A stretch of 64,000 nucleotides of DNA from positions 124,001 through 188,000 of the forward strand of contig LLEY01000081.1 in the NCBI GenBank assembly GCA_001414485.1, in the 5' to 3' direction. This document shows, piece by piece, positions 11,832 through 23,552 of the stretch. The position numbers and the translations under genes were made by a program. This DNA comes from Calycina herbarum. Lineage: Eukaryota; Ascomycota; Leotiomycetes; Helotiales; Pezizellaceae. The stretch's first letter is position 1. Each line of letters opens with the position of its first letter. The notes beneath the pieces are model-generated. The model was not told the DNA's origin, ran no database searches, and was given only the letters and a program-made list of their open reading frames with translations.

Positions 11832-12836
11832 ATGGCGTCTCAACAACCCTCTATGCCGAGCGACGATTCCGCTTCCGAATTCCTTCCTACTGTTGAAGAA
11901 GTCGCCGCCGAACCAAGCAATACAAAGCGAAAGCGCGCTCCAAACCGTAAAGCACCTAATAAAAAGCCTAAGGCCTCTGCCAAAGCCCCTACTCCTACGC
12001 CTACACCTTCCATCGCCCCCGAAGCCTCTGAAGCACCTACTCCTACGCCTGCCCCGAACCCCTCTAAACGGGTCAAGCCTCGTATGCAATGGACAAGTGA
12101 GATGAAGGAGGCCCTTATTATTAAGGGACATATACAATTTATAGAGGGAAAAAGCACTAATACAGGTGGATTCAAGATAGAGGGATGGACAGCTATTATT
12201 GCAAGTACTTAAAGAGTATGCCGTAAGCCAGGCCTTATAGTAGAGGTTAAGCATGTACGCAATAAATGGCAGGAGTATAAGGACCACTGGAAGACTTGGA
12301 GTATTTTAGAGGGAACTTCAGAGATGGGATAGAGCGCTAAGGAGGAGCTATACAAGAGAGACAATAATATATAGACCACTCTCGAGCAAGCATATGCTAA
12401 GATTCGTTAGCATAAGTACCACGTACTTCACTACCGCGACGAGTTACGAGAGATCCTTAAAGGTGCACAAGCTACTGGCAAAGGAGCTATTACTAGCTCT
12501 CAATCTCCTTCAAGATCACGATCCGTAAGACAGAGTGAGGAAGAGGGGTCAGAATCGGAGGAGGAAACAACCAAGGCTCCTATAAGGAAGCGACACCGCA
12601 CAGCTATTACACCAAAATCCGTACCACAAAATACCCTTATTGCTAAGATCACTGAGGAGTTGAAGTCACAAAGGGAAGCTTGGGAGGCAAAGGCTGAGAC
12701 AAATTAGGAGAAGGCATGTAAGATACTCTTAGAGAAGTTTAATAGTAGGCTTACTACTGATCAATTAGCTACGGCTTTTATAGTTATAGAGGTTAATACT
12801 AAGGCTAGAAGCTTTCTCTTAATACTAGAGAGAGAG
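11832..12836 (+). pseudogene. Harbinger ORF1, Myb/SANT-like DNA-binding protein (broken)
   Basis: The first 126 codons are intact. They give an Ala/Pro/Lys-rich N-terminus with KRKRAPNRKAPNKKPK-type basic runs, then the Myb/SANT-like core RMQWTSEMKEALI...GGFKIEGWTAII. After the TAA at 12210 the same frame stays coding-like (NKWQEYKDHWKTW, then an acidic-serine linker SEEEGSESEEE). It is cut by TAG at about 12328, 12372, 12408 and 12705, each explainable by CAG-to-TAG or TGG-to-TAG. In PIF/Harbinger elements this protein helps recruit the transposase to the ends; that role is family knowledge. Confidence 0.75.
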
Positions 12837-12929
12837 AAGAGAGATAGATAGCTTAAGCTTTAGAAGGGTATTAGAGACTTCTTATAAAGAGAGAGAGAGA
12901 GAGTTTATTATATAGCTAGCTATTACTCC

Positions 12930-14010
12930 TCTACTAGGAAACTGTACTTCTTATAATATGCCTTATAATCAACCTATATCTTCTCTACTATTTATTCCCT
13001 AAATTGATCTATTAACTTTAAAGGCTTAACGTCTATAGGTAAGACCGTAGGTAGAGTAATTATATCCTTAACCTCTAGGTTACTCGTCTCCTAGCTAAGG
13101 AGTATGTCGGCCTTTCTACCCTCTCTCGAGCGTATAAAATTATAAAGAGCAGTAAGAGCAATAACAAGTAGAACTTAGGTTTCTACTAGAAACTCTAAGC
13201 TAAAAAGTATATAGTATTTCCTTTATAAAACCCTAAATATACGTTCTACTACGTTACGTAAAGCTATATACCGTAGGTTAAACAACTCCTTTACGTTTTT
13301 AGGCCTAAGCTTTACACGAGCTTACTCCTTAAGATAATAGCGCGTAGATCGGTATAGTAATAGTATAGTATCGGTATTAGTATATCCTACGTCTCTAAGC
13401 TAGTACTTCCCTTTTAGAGTAGTAAATCTATATATATACTTTACGTTATAAAGTATAACAGCATTATAAGCCGAACCCTCCTACTCTCCTAATACGTATA
13501 GGAACTCTATATCAAAGTTATATACTATAAGTACGTTTTAAGAGATCTCCTTCTTACAGTTCTAATATCTTAGCTTATTATCCTCGAGTATAGATATCTT
13601 TATATACGTTCTATTAAGAGCACTTATACAATCTTTAAAGTATAGAAAGTACTTTAGATCGTCTATAATTCGGCTTCTAAGAGAGGTATTATATATAGGT
13701 AATTAAACAACTTTAGTATAGAGCTGAATAATCGTATCTAGAATCTCGTAAAACACTCTATTTATTATCTCTCCTAAATAACTAAAAGTCTCTTAAACTA
13801 TATAGCTTAAGCTCTTATTATTAACTATATATAAGAAGATAATTATCTTCTCTTTAAGGTATACTTACTAAGTTTAAGAGTCTTATATACTTATATTATC
13901 GTAGATCTAATCCTATAAATCGTAGAAGGTTAAGAGGTTTATTCGAAGTACTCGGTATATACGAGGATAGCTATTACACTTAAGAAGCTCCTTTATATAG
14001 TAAGGTCCCT
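12930..14010 (-). pseudogene. Harbinger DDE transposase (RIP-degraded)
   Basis: The minus strand reads as a recognisable DDE_4-type transposase. From about 14000 come KELLKCNSYPRIYRVLRINL, then VNNKSLSYIV and GEIINRVFYEILD, then DCISALNRTYIKIS, VYNFDIEFLYVLGE, DVGYTNTDTILLLYR and LRYIALRNVVERIFRVL. In functional relatives the DCISALNRTYI block reads with GALDGTH. Here G, D, G and H have become S, N, R and Y, all single G-to-A or C-to-T steps, so the first catalytic aspartate is gone. TAG stops replace tryptophan or glutamine at many places. The ends of the reading frame are approximate. Confidence 0.8.
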
Positions 14011-14365
14011 TAAGGCGATTTATACTAAGCGATTAAGGCGACTTTCGGAGGCTTTACAAGGTAAGGAGAGTAAGTAAAAGGAGTAAAAGGCAATAGCGAT
14101 CCTCCTCCTTCTCTTCTTTCTAGCGTATAGTATTAAGAGGGGGGGGGGGGGGGCGGTGGCATAGTTATAGTTGTAGTTATATTACACGTATATAGAGCAA
14201 GGCTAAAGTAGCACCTAAATCGGGTAGAATTAACTTTATATATAAGATTATTTAATTTTAAATAATCCCTTAAATAATCCCTTAAAGTAGTGAAAGTGTT
14301 TGGATTAGGCGATTCTTTAGTAAAAAATTAAAGAATCCCTTAAATAATCTAATCCAAACAGGCCC

Positions 14366-14368
14366 TAA
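14366..14368. repeat. Target-site duplication TAA (right)
   Basis: Directly follows the right terminal repeat of the Harbinger element and matches 11627-11629. Confidence 0.75.
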
Positions 14369-16463
14369 GACTGTTATGTAAGGCGTCTTGATAATCTACC
14401 TTCTAATTTGTTTCAGTGTTCTAGGTGTATCTTTGACTCTCGCTACTAGCGTTACAACCGATCCTTTCATTCCGTTATCGAATCCAAGTATTCTGACGTA
14501 GTGGAGACCGTCCCTCCTCTCTTGAGTTCTTGTTCTCCTAGAACGAATTCCAAATCTTAACTAGGTCATGTGTAATTCTTACTTCTATTCTTTGGGTTCT
14601 ATTGTTTTTTAAAAAAAAGTGGGGAGGGGAATTCAGGAAGTTGATCTCATATCACGTGGTTTCAATTTAGCGAATCCCCCCCTTCTCCATAACCCCAATT
14701 TTCAAAATATCATCATCATTACAGCAGTGGGGGGTATCGGAATCGATTGGTTGGGCATCACTTCACTGCGGTCGCCAACACTGCACTGCGGTCGCCGCAC
14801 CACGAGTTTGGACTTGTATTTGTCATAATTTCTATAGACTTATTTTTATTATAACTATTATAAACCCTAACGCTTTTTAATATTAAAAGAGAGTGAGACA
14901 TCGCAATCTATAGTATTTCAAAGTGTAATATATTAAGCAATAAAACAAAAAGGGTGTTGTGTTAAGAAGTTGCAATACTCCTTAAGAAGTGGTATGTGTA
15001 TGCCTCCAAATAATTATGGTTGCACACTTGGTGTAAGCACTTCGGCTACAGTGGACTGATGCCCAAATAATCGATTCCGGGGTATCACAAAAGAGGGCTT
15101 GTCACACTTCACATCATTTACAATCACGTCAAGGTAGAGGAAAGCAAGCGTTGGGGTTGTGAATTGGTTTGTATTATTCTACCCCGATGTGCCCATTTAG
15201 GTAACGGAACAAGGGAAACCACGAGGGCGAAACCTGAACCCACATCTCACTGAGATATTGAAGTTGTGTTGTCATTTGAGGCGTATTGTTGTTTGAGGCG
15301 TTTTATCGTTTGGTGATTAATGTCGTAGTGTCGGTGTTATAGTCGTAGTATTGGCGCTGCTGGCGCATAATTCGTTATCTCTATGAGCAAAAGGGAGACA
15401 TTGAAGTCGGATTGTCGGATATGGAGAGGTGTGTTTGCTTTAGTTGTTGGTAGTTGGTAGTTGTTATTTGCACAACTCAGTAGGTCGTGAGGGTGTGGTA
15501 TTAAGTGATGCAACAATAGATGGGACCAGTATTATTGGAATAGTGCTTGGAGTGGCTGATGCTAAGGTTGTCTTTGGTGACAGTGCCGATGAAGACGACG
15601 TGCTGAAGTGCTGAGGTGCTGAAGTGCTGAGGTGCTGAAGTGCTGAGGTGTCGAGATGTCAAGGTGTTGAGATGTCGAGGCGTCGAGGTGTCGAGGTGTC
15701 GAGGTTCCGTTATTTGGAGGTGCCACAGAGGTTGGCACCAATGAGAATAATAGCTTAGTTAGTCTGCAGAGGAAGCATGCTGAAAATGCTTTTGCTATTG
15801 ATACAGTCGGGTTTGGTGTTGGTCACTGCTGGTGACTGTGATTTCGAATTTGTCGTGTTTGATGGAGGTATTGCTGTTAAGCTAGTCGATATGTGTTGTG
15901 ATTCTTCTGTTGTTGTTCTAGAAGATGTTAACGACGAGTCTTGTTTTGGTGACGAGAAGTTAGGCGGAAGAAGGCGTGAGATGGTATAGGATAAGTGGGA
16001 GCATTGTCCAGGATATCTAGAAGACACCAGTGATTGGCTTCAGCTTCTTCTAAATTATTTCAGACAACTTTCAAATTGTCCGAGACGATTCAGAAGAATG
16101 GCGAAATAGAGTTTCTCGTTTTTCTAAACACCCGGAACAATAGTTTCAATTGTCCGACAAGGTTTGGGAGAATCAAGAAATAAAGTTTCTCATCCTTCCA
16201 ACCACCATTGGACAATGCATTTGATTGACCGAGAACATCTTGGGTAATGAAGTGAAGGGAGAGAGATGCAGGATAGATAAGTGAGCTCTTACTGTTGCGG
16301 AGGTAGGTGGAAGATGACCCCCCTTTTCCTTGCCCACTGTGGAACGCCCCAGACACCAAACAATTGAGTTGAATGGACTGGTTTGACTCCCCAAGGACGA
16401 AAGCGAAATGCGAATTTGAGAGAGGCTCTCCCCTTTCTACCATTGGTTCGCCATTTTCGTCTT
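14369..16463. other. Intergenic with minisatellite
   Basis: About 2.1 kb with no supported gene. Plus and minus frames near 15755-16027 and 16090-16463 have no motif. GT- and TG-rich sequence dominates 15240-15720. Confidence 0.4.
15600..15707. repeat. Minisatellite, GAGGTGCTG/GAGGTGTCG units
   Basis: About a dozen tandem 8-9 base units. The first half is GCTGAAGT/GCTGAGGT and the second half shifts to GTCGAGGT. The gradual change in unit sequence along the array is typical of slippage with point mutation. Confidence 0.8.
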
Positions 16464-17555
16464 CTACATATGAGAGAGGAAATTGGCGTACCACTGCCCA
16501 TTGCTGCTGTTTTGTGGCTGGGAAGGCTCGAAATGTGTGGTTTTTTGTGGTTGCGAGAGGTTGTGGGAGCCATTTTGGTAATTCAGAGCAGGATCATTCA
16601 TTGACTGCGACTGTTGTGGTTGGAGCAAGTAGTGGTTATTACCCATATGGTCATATGAAGCAGAAGGGGCAATGGGCTGCTGTGGCTGTTGTGGTTGGAA
16701 CACGTTGTTGGCCCAGCTGTTGTTATCGACTTGCGACCAGTCTACTCGTCTCATTTCTGGGGTCATAAATTCAAAGCTGTTTTGATCGGGGCCATTGGAG
16801 TTGAAATCCATGTTGTTGTCGGACTTATGAGGGGAGGTATCGTCCATGGTGAATCCCGCAGCGTTGAAGATATTTTCTCTAAGGAAAGGACTGTCTTGAT
16901 CAGGTTGTGGGCTTAATGGGGCGGAAGAATATCCCGAGTCGAGGCCCCCAAATTCCGTATTAGGTGCAGAAGGTTGTGCGGCAGCGTTGTTGAAGAGGTT
17001 TAACATATTGTTGTCTAGGGCAGCTGAGAACTGCGGGGCGGAAGCAGGGAATTGCGCTTGTTGGTTGGCGGCTGGAGGAGGATTGGCGAATTGTCCAAGT
17101 TGAGGACCAGGTTGAGCCATAAGTGGTGGCGCATTGAAGTTTGGTACTGCTTGAGGGTTGTTGGCGACATATCCCCTGCTTCTTCGACTGGCTTTTTCTG
17201 TTGGTCTACCTGCACTTGTTTTTACCGTTTTCTCGAGAACGATGGTATCGGGAATTCGTGGTAGAAAGGCGATGAAAGCGTTGTCCATTTCTACCCCGAG
17301 AGGGTCGTTGTGAAAACGAGATCTGGCCTTGGTAAGAAGTTCCAGGAGATGGTTATATTTGGCTTGGAACTGCGGATGCCATTGTTCCATTTCGTTAAAG
17401 TAATCCTCGTAGGCGGAGGTGGTCTGCTTTTTATTGTCGCGGCTGGCTTTGGCAGCCTCCTTGTTCTTTTGGCGCTTGAGTAGCGTTGCTTCTGTAATAA
17501 CAGGGGTTGGTGGGGAAGACATCTCGCGCTCGTTTTTTTCAGGGTTGTAAGACAT
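16464..17555 (-). CDS. Putative bZIP-like transcription factor
   Basis: A single-exon frame of 363 residues starts MSYNPEKNEREMSSPPTP. Residues about 25-45 read LLKRQKNKEAAKASRDNKKQ, which fits the bZIP basic-region pattern N-x2-A-A-x2-S-R preceded by basic residues; only the last basic position is changed. The following segment (AYEDYFNEMEQ...KYNHLLELLTKARSRF) has leucines but not a clear heptad zipper. A short basic patch (GRPTEKASRRSRGY) lies near residue 140. From about 150 on the protein is rich in Gln, Asn, Pro and Ser, like activation domains. The frame remains open upstream to 17717, but the ATG at 17555 is the first with a natural N-terminus. A nuclear regulator is inferred; the target is unknown. 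Confidence 0.65.
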   Translation of the reverse strand: MSYNPEKNEREMSSPPTPVITEATLLKRQKNKEAAKASRDNKKQTTSAYEDYFNEMEQWHPQFQAKYNHLLELLTKARSRFHNDPLGVEMDNAFIAFLPRIPDTIVLEKTVKTSAGRPTEKASRRSRGYVANNPQAVPNFNAPPLMAQPGPQLGQFANPPPAANQQAQFPASAPQFSAALDNNMLNLFNNAAAQPSAPNTEFGGLDSGYSSAPLSPQPDQDSPFLRENIFNAAGFTMDDTSPHKSDNNMDFNSNGPDQNSFEFMTPEMRRVDWSQVDNNSWANNVFQPQQPQQPIAPSASYDHMGNNHYLLQPQQSQSMNDPALNYQNGSHNLSQPQKTTHFEPSQPQNSSNGQWYANFLSHM

Positions 17556-19137
17556 CTTGAGATGGGTGCCGGTGATTGGAAAGAGGGAAAATGGATATAG
17601 CTGCGAAGTTTGAAGTAAAATGAAGAAAGGGGTATTGCTCGAAGTGAAATCTTGTAGAAGCGAAAGTGTTGAAGTGCTGTGGTATCGATTCTGTTGTAGT
17701 AATGGGTAGATTTTCACTGGGGGAAAAAAGAAGAGGCATTTTGGAGGGAAATGATTTTCTTTTAAGGCTTCTCAAAACCATACTAACACTCAGTGCAATG
17801 ATAGTTAGATACATAGATTCAAGAGTTAGCTTGAATCGAGAGGGATTTGAAGCTATAATCCTAGCCTTTCAACCAAAGAGTCACAATCTGAACGTAAGGA
17901 GGCGAGACGTGCTCGATCGAGAGGGAATTGAGTCTAGTTCAAGGGGAGGTACGCGGGGATCGAAGAATTTCTCAAGGCCTCACAGTCCAGAACCAAAGTT
18001 TCGAAGAAAAAACAAGGAAAGTGGGTGATTCCCGATCGTCCTAAGTCTAACTAAGGTCTTTGGTGCGGACTATGGGGTATAGAGGATGACACGTTGAGGT
18101 TTTAAAGGATACGTTCGTGAAATATGTCGCGAGAAACTGTGACTCCCTCCTTTTCGCGTAAAGTGGAAATGTTCTAGATTGCTGGGGGATACTGAGAGCT
18201 ATTGTTGACGGCGCCATAATCATCTATTTGGCTAGCCTTTAAGACTAGATTGCTGCAAGTGGACGATCTATGAGGAAAGCAAGTGCTGGCATCGATGAAT
18301 AACTATGCAAAGAAACCTGTATCATTAATGGGTCGACGACCACCTCAAAAGAATGAGACCTCACGTTGTGTTATCAACGAAGATGCCATATTCTTATGGT
18401 ATATAGTTCAACATGGAAGCTGAAGAACCTCACATACACATAGAAAGCAAAATGGGAAGTATGAATCATGCGGCTCAACCACAAGTTCTGGACGATGGCA
18501 CTAATTGTTGAGCTAAAAAGCCGTTTTCTTTCAATGTTACATCCAGCGGGAGCTAGGCCCAACCCTAAGTCAACAACATAATTATGACGAGAGAAGGCTC
18601 GAGAAAAGCGAAAAGGAACATGGAAAAAAGCTTGTAAAAAAGCGTGAGCTTTAGGGTAGAGGTTCAGGGAAGTGTCGTGAGAAAAGACCAAGATCGCCGA
18701 TTGCAAGGATGTACTGACGAGCGTCAAAACCGCATTTCGGACAAGGCAGTTAGGACTCGACTCAGTCGATCGGGACTACAAGAAAGACGGAGGATGAACT
18801 AATGAGAGGTAGATTGTCTTAGACTTAGGTAACGCGAGCGGAGAGGGCGATATCGGAGGTGTGGTAAACGAGGCGAGGTGAGCATCGTGAGGGAAGGAGC
18901 GACCAGGCCAGAGCCTACCCAAGCACGGGCCCCAGACTCGCTCGATTCCCAACCTATGCAGGTGGAATCGGAATCGGGGCTGGGCAGGCAATGGAAGGAG
19001 GGAGTGTGAACAATTAACTTCAAAACTTGCTTGGAAAAGGAATGAACGTCACACGCCAGTCTGCCCAAAAAGACCCCAAGCAGCACCCATCGCGTCACCA
19101 ACAATAGCTTTATTGACGGTGTCACAACCAGAAAACA
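17556..19137. other. Intergenic, no supported gene
   Basis: Upstream region of the bZIP-like gene followed by sequence with only short overlapping frames (18374-18727 minus, 18776-19125 minus). I found no motif or consistent splice chain. Confidence 0.35.
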
Positions 19138-19998
19138 GCATTCCTTCTGGTATTGCTCAACAAAGCTTCCCTATTCTATTTCATGACAAAGCGATACTCC
19201 CACTTGAACATTGCGACGTTCCAGCAACCCTTCCTGTACCAATGTCCCAAGCCTGGAACCAGAAATATTCGGCATGTGCGACAGAAGAATGAAGTCTCCT
19301 CGACCATCATCAAGTCGCCCCAAAGATATGAGATCAAATGAGTAGAATTGTCGTCTTCTAACATCCACAGGACGCGACAAGCGAGGACCACCACAACAGT
19401 ATGCCAGACTTCTGACCTCAATGCCCCTCTTACCGACAATGAGATACGAACGAACACATAACAACACTCGGTTTTCTACGAGTTAAGAAAAAATACCAAC
19501 GAATGGCAACAAGTGTCGCAACATAACTCCGTTCCAAGGGCCCCAATGGCATATGATCAACTCGATACCACCTTTGTTCATCAATATCAACATACAATGG
19601 GCAAAAGTTCATCTCGTGGCCGCAAGACATCAAAGCCTTGGGACAGCAAGCGTGAGACTATTCTGAATGAAGATCACTGATCAACTCTACGAGTCTACGA
19701 GGACCTTGCCAAGCCAACTCCCATCAACGAAAACGACTGGCTAGGACCGGCAACCAACATCATAATCGCTTTGGCGTATCCGTCAAGCACAGAACCCACG
19801 AAGGAGGATGATATCCTGTGTTCAATCGAATGACCCCTTGGTACAAATTGCAACCTCAACGAACATGCCGGTATCCTAGGTTTCCAGCCGGAAGAACCAA
19901 GATGGATACAATCCACACAGTATCATTCCCTCGTCCAGCATGGAGGCAATGACATCGTACGGACGACAGTGAACTGCTGCATCATTCTTTCTCGCGCA
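19138..19998 (+). pseudogene. Degenerate reading frame with four internal stops
   Basis: One frame (phase of 19153) stays coding-like for about 280 codons and ends at a TAA at about 19998. It is interrupted by TGA near 19339, TAA near 19456, TGA near 19678 and TGA near 19828. Segments between stops look like protein: KSSSRGRKTSKPWDSKRE, KPTPINENDWLGPATNIII and ILGFQPEEPRWIQ. Each stop could come from CGA or CAA by a single C-to-T change. No family was recognised. Introns hiding some stops are possible but I found no in-phase pair. Confidence 0.4.
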
Positions 19999-20011
19999 CT
20001 TGGGTAATATT

Positions 20012-20035
20012 CCCCCCCCCCCCCCCCCCCCCCCC
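20012..20035. repeat. Homopolymer C24
   Basis: A run of 24 C, directly after the degenerate frame. The length may be inexact, as such runs are hard to sequence. Confidence 0.9.
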
Positions 20036-22339
20036 AACCATTTCTTTGCAACGGCTGATGGACAAGAAAGCAGATATCAAAATTGCAAAGCAAGAACCTC
20101 AACGTAAATACCCAACGAGACCGATATCTTCTAGTACAAACTCTGCCACGAAACTTATAATCTTTCGTGCCAAAGTTTGCCTCGCAGAAGGTTCAAAAAC
20201 TCCAAATAGCGATAGGACCTTGGCATATTTACAGGCTGGGGTGCGCTTCATTGGGGGCGGTGATCAGAATATCACCCCTCGAAGATAATTTACACCTCCT
20301 CTCTTCCAACGCACACTTTCTTCTCTTTCGCGTTTCATTGACCAATGGCTACAGCTTTTGCATGGCCCCCTTCGGTCTTCGGTGTGGCTATTCATAGCTC
20401 AGATGACCAAAGTACGCCCTCCCCCATCCATCTCTGGGAGAAAGTCCTCGACTCCCAAATCACAAGGCCGTCTGATCTAACGCGAGTGCTTCATCGTTCC
20501 TGTCTCACAAACAGACTGAACAGCAATACAATATATCATATGTACCCCCAGTATTTCGATATAAAGGTTGCCGGTAACTATCGAGAACTTACCCCCCTCT
20601 CTCGAATTGGTATCAATGCCACTAACAACAAAGTCTGTATGCAGCTGATACAGAATTATATATCTCGAAGGGGTATTTGGGGCGCGAAACTGGGTTCAAA
20701 ACGCTCTCAGGGGCTTGAATCATGTGGGTGGAAACTGCGCCACACAGTGAAATCAGAGGTATGTCACATGACAGCCCTCCTCCAATGACAACTCTCATTC
20801 CATCTCTCAACCACAAATCGTTGTGGCAGACGAGACATAGCTTCGAGATTTGCTGAGATGAGTGAGGTGCAGAGTGTAGTGCTCTAGCTTCATGGCATGC
20901 GTTTTGCAATTCATTGTTCGGGGTCTTGCAAAGCTTGAGATGCCCCCTTCCCCCCTTTTTTTTGTTGGTATTTGCGAGCCTGCAGTCCTCGTTTCGTCGG
21001 ACCTTCTGCGGTGTTTTTTGAAGGGGAAAGAATTTGGTCGAAGAAGCAGATTGGGGGCTACGAAGCCAGCAATAGCCGAGGATCCTCAACGATGGTTTGA
21101 AGAATTCGAAGGACCCCCTCCAATGGAGCGGCAATCTTAAAATAACAACCCAAGTGTTACTTCGTGGATTGAGTAAAGCAAAAGAAGAAATTTTGCCAAT
21201 CTCTTCTTTCAAATATTGGTGACGGAGGAAGTGATGAGTTGCTGGAAAGATGAGAGTCCACCACGACCAATGGTGCCTCATATAGTACTCCATGCTGGCT
21301 TTGGGTTTCCTGAAACTCGGGATAAAGAATCGATAATTTGGAGTTGGGTGCTGCTCGCGATGTGTTTCTTCATGATATTCCGGTCGAAGAGGTTATGATT
21401 GCTCCTGCGTTGTACGCGGACGTCGGGAGTGAGACTTCAAATATTGATATGGACTTTCGTGGAAATGTTTGAAATATATGCGAGTAAGATTGCAGTATTC
21501 TTGAAGTTGTCTCGAAAAGGAAAGATCGGTATTTTGAATCGAGATGGTCTTTATAGAACATTGTTCACCAGAAGACTTGCAGGTCTCAAGGTACTTATCT
21601 ATATCCAGGAACGGACATCAGAAAGCAATGTTATAGGTATTTTTCTTTTAGCATGTCCTTCTGTTCTCATAATCCTCGAGACTTGGATGGTGATGCTCTC
21701 CCGATGTTGAGAGGGAGACTGGACAAAAGCGACAAAAGGGGGAGGGCGTGACGAGACATGACCCCACTTTCCCAGGTTATTACGAAGTATTCCTGGATAT
21801 TGAAAGGGGGATGGATATTCTCACTGAAATTTTTGTTAAGAACTCCTTTGATAGTGTGGTATAACTTGGTGGAGAAACTCAAATGGCTGGCTGATGTGGA
21901 GCAAAAATCAGTCTCCCCCATGAAAGTAAAGAAATACGGGAAACTGTCAAATAAATTCTTTAGATGGTGATTGAAATGTTGTAAAATAATCGCAAGTTTT
22001 CGACTGATTGTGACCTGAACCACAACAGTAGCGCGAAGTCGAACAATTTTAGCCTATTGTTCAAATGATATGAAAACACACTTTGAAACCCCAGGTTTGG
22101 CAACGGTCGTATACACTCTATCTTCCAATCGACAGAAAATCGATTTCCTTGAAGGGAAGGACGAGAACCCCAAGAACTGAAGCACGGTTCTCCCACCGAT
22201 GCTAGAAGAAACACAGCAATCGAGAACTCTACCAAAGAGAATAATGACAGCACTACTGCCGGCTAGGTGAAAAGTTTTGTTACATTTTGTACAACTTAGC
22301 TACAAGGGACTGGTGACAATTGCCCAACCAGATCCATAT
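20036..22339. other. 2.3 kb without a supported gene
   Basis: The longest frames (plus 20345-20788, 147 codons; minus 20622-21293, 223 codons) overlap each other and show no motif, and neither has a clear splice partner. The last part (21960-22339) is the 3' flank of the mitoribosomal L4 gene. Confidence 0.35.
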
Positions 22340-23356
22340 CTATACATGTGCTCTAACTTTTGGGATCAAATCGCTTTGATGCTCCCTCAAAATCGAATCC
22401 AACGCCGATTTCTCAATAATAACTCTCTTCAACGTTAACAAATCCTTGACATCCACCTCATATGCCACCTCTGCTCTCCCGTGTTTCCCAACCTGTTCCA
22501 TGACCGTGAATAAATTCTCCCGGTAATCCTGGGTGATCAAAAGCGATCGACCATCGTTTTTGCCCCAGTGGTTGTGCTTGAGCATTTCCTCGGCGTACAG
22601 AGGCTTAAGTTTATTTTTGAGACCACTTTTCAGAAGTTGCTCTGGGTATTCGATATCCATTCCATCTTCACAAATAATCAATTCACCCTTCTTATATCGA
22701 TAGCTCAATGCCGTTCTCCATGCCAAATCGTACATCTTCCGCGGAAGTTCGGTCGAAAAATCTCTAGGGTGAGGACCAAAGGATTTTCCTCCTCCTCGCA
22801 GCATTGGTGATTGCTTCGTACCAAGACGTGCGGAACCGGTTCCTTTCTGGGGTCGGATCTTTCGGTGGGAACCGTGGACTGTGAAGCGGGTTTTACTGCT
22901 GGCGGTTCCTTGTCGCGCGCTGTCGCCTTCGAAGATGACGGCTCGATGGAGGATATCGCGACGCATGGGGAGGTTTAGGTATTTGCTTGAGTATTCGTGG
23001 AAGTGAAGGGGCTCCATTGTGGGGAATTTGTAGATGGTTGCGAGGACTTTGGGTGCTGGTGGGTGTTAGTACGATGCCGGAGTCGTTTGGACTGAAACTT
23101 ACGGGTATAGGTCGAGTCTGCACCCGCCACGTTCTTCACGATGGTATGGTCGTATTGCTGGGTATGGCTCGACGGCAATGAAGCCTCTGTAGCCATTGAC
23201 CTGGTGAGACCTGGGGCAAGGCATTGCTAAGATGAAGTCAGCGCGCTGCAAGCAGAATTGGGCGGAAATACGGACTGTCAGAGGATCCTTTGAAGCAGAA
23301 TATAAGCGCAGAGAGCCGAAGCCCTTGGACAGACCCTGCAGTCCTTTTGCGGCCAT
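22340..23356 (-). CDS. MRPL4: Mitochondrial ribosomal protein uL4m
   Basis: Exons 23356..23276, 23226..23103 and 23055..22340 join in phase to 306 residues; introns are 49 and 47 nt. The N-terminus (MAAKGLQGLSKGFGSLRLYSA) looks like a mitochondrial presequence. The ribosomal L4 signature is clear: LNLPMRRDILHRAVIFEGD, then GSHRKIRPQKGTGSARLGTK, then RGGGKSFGPHPRDFSTELPRK. Bacterial L4 lines the nascent-chain tunnel of the large subunit, and the same role is expected here. The C-terminal extension is typical of fungal uL4m. The gene is divergent from the mL38 gene, with start codons 196 bp apart. Confidence 0.92.
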
Positions 23357-23552
23357 GTTGTTGAGGATGGGTGAGTTGAATGAAGCCCGTCGTCGGTTTT
23401 ACTGTAGTGTAGCCCAAAAGGGACTTGAAGATGGCGGAGGCTCAAAAAATCCCCGAGCTCGGCAAGCTCCGTCCAAAATTATCCATGCTGGGCTTGCAAC
23501 CTCGACAAATTTCAGAGCAGCATAGCATCACGACAACCACTATAATTCAGCC
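23357..23552. promoter_or_regulatory. Shared divergent promoter of two mitoribosomal genes
   Basis: Only 196 bp separate the start codons of uL4m (minus) and mL38 (plus), so both core promoters and 5' UTRs must lie here. Co-expression is a reasonable inference because both products are large-subunit mitoribosomal proteins. I did not identify a specific operator. Confidence 0.6.

Larger units (their letters stand above)
11630..14365. mobile_element. PIF/Harbinger DNA transposon, complete but RIP-inactivated
   Basis: The 2736-bp element has perfect 26-bp terminal inverted repeats starting GGGCCTGTTTGGATTAGATT and is flanked by TAA duplications. The terminal motif matches the PIF/Tourist group. 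Inside are two genes in convergent order: a plus-strand Myb/SANT-like ORF (11832 onward) and a minus-strand DDE transposase (about 14010 to 12930). Both carry stops of the RIP type. Subterminal copies of the motif ATTATTTAAGGGATT repeat several times on both sides and may be transposase binding sites. A run of 15 G lies at 14139-14153 next to the transposase start. Confidence 0.9.

Noticed and set aside
15600..15707. CRISPR-like array
   Set aside because: Units are contiguous without spacers and drift in sequence; it is a minisatellite in a eukaryotic genome.
20622..21293. 223-codon minus-strand frame
   Set aside because: Composition is unlike the real genes here, it has no motif, and it overlaps other open frames on the opposite strand.
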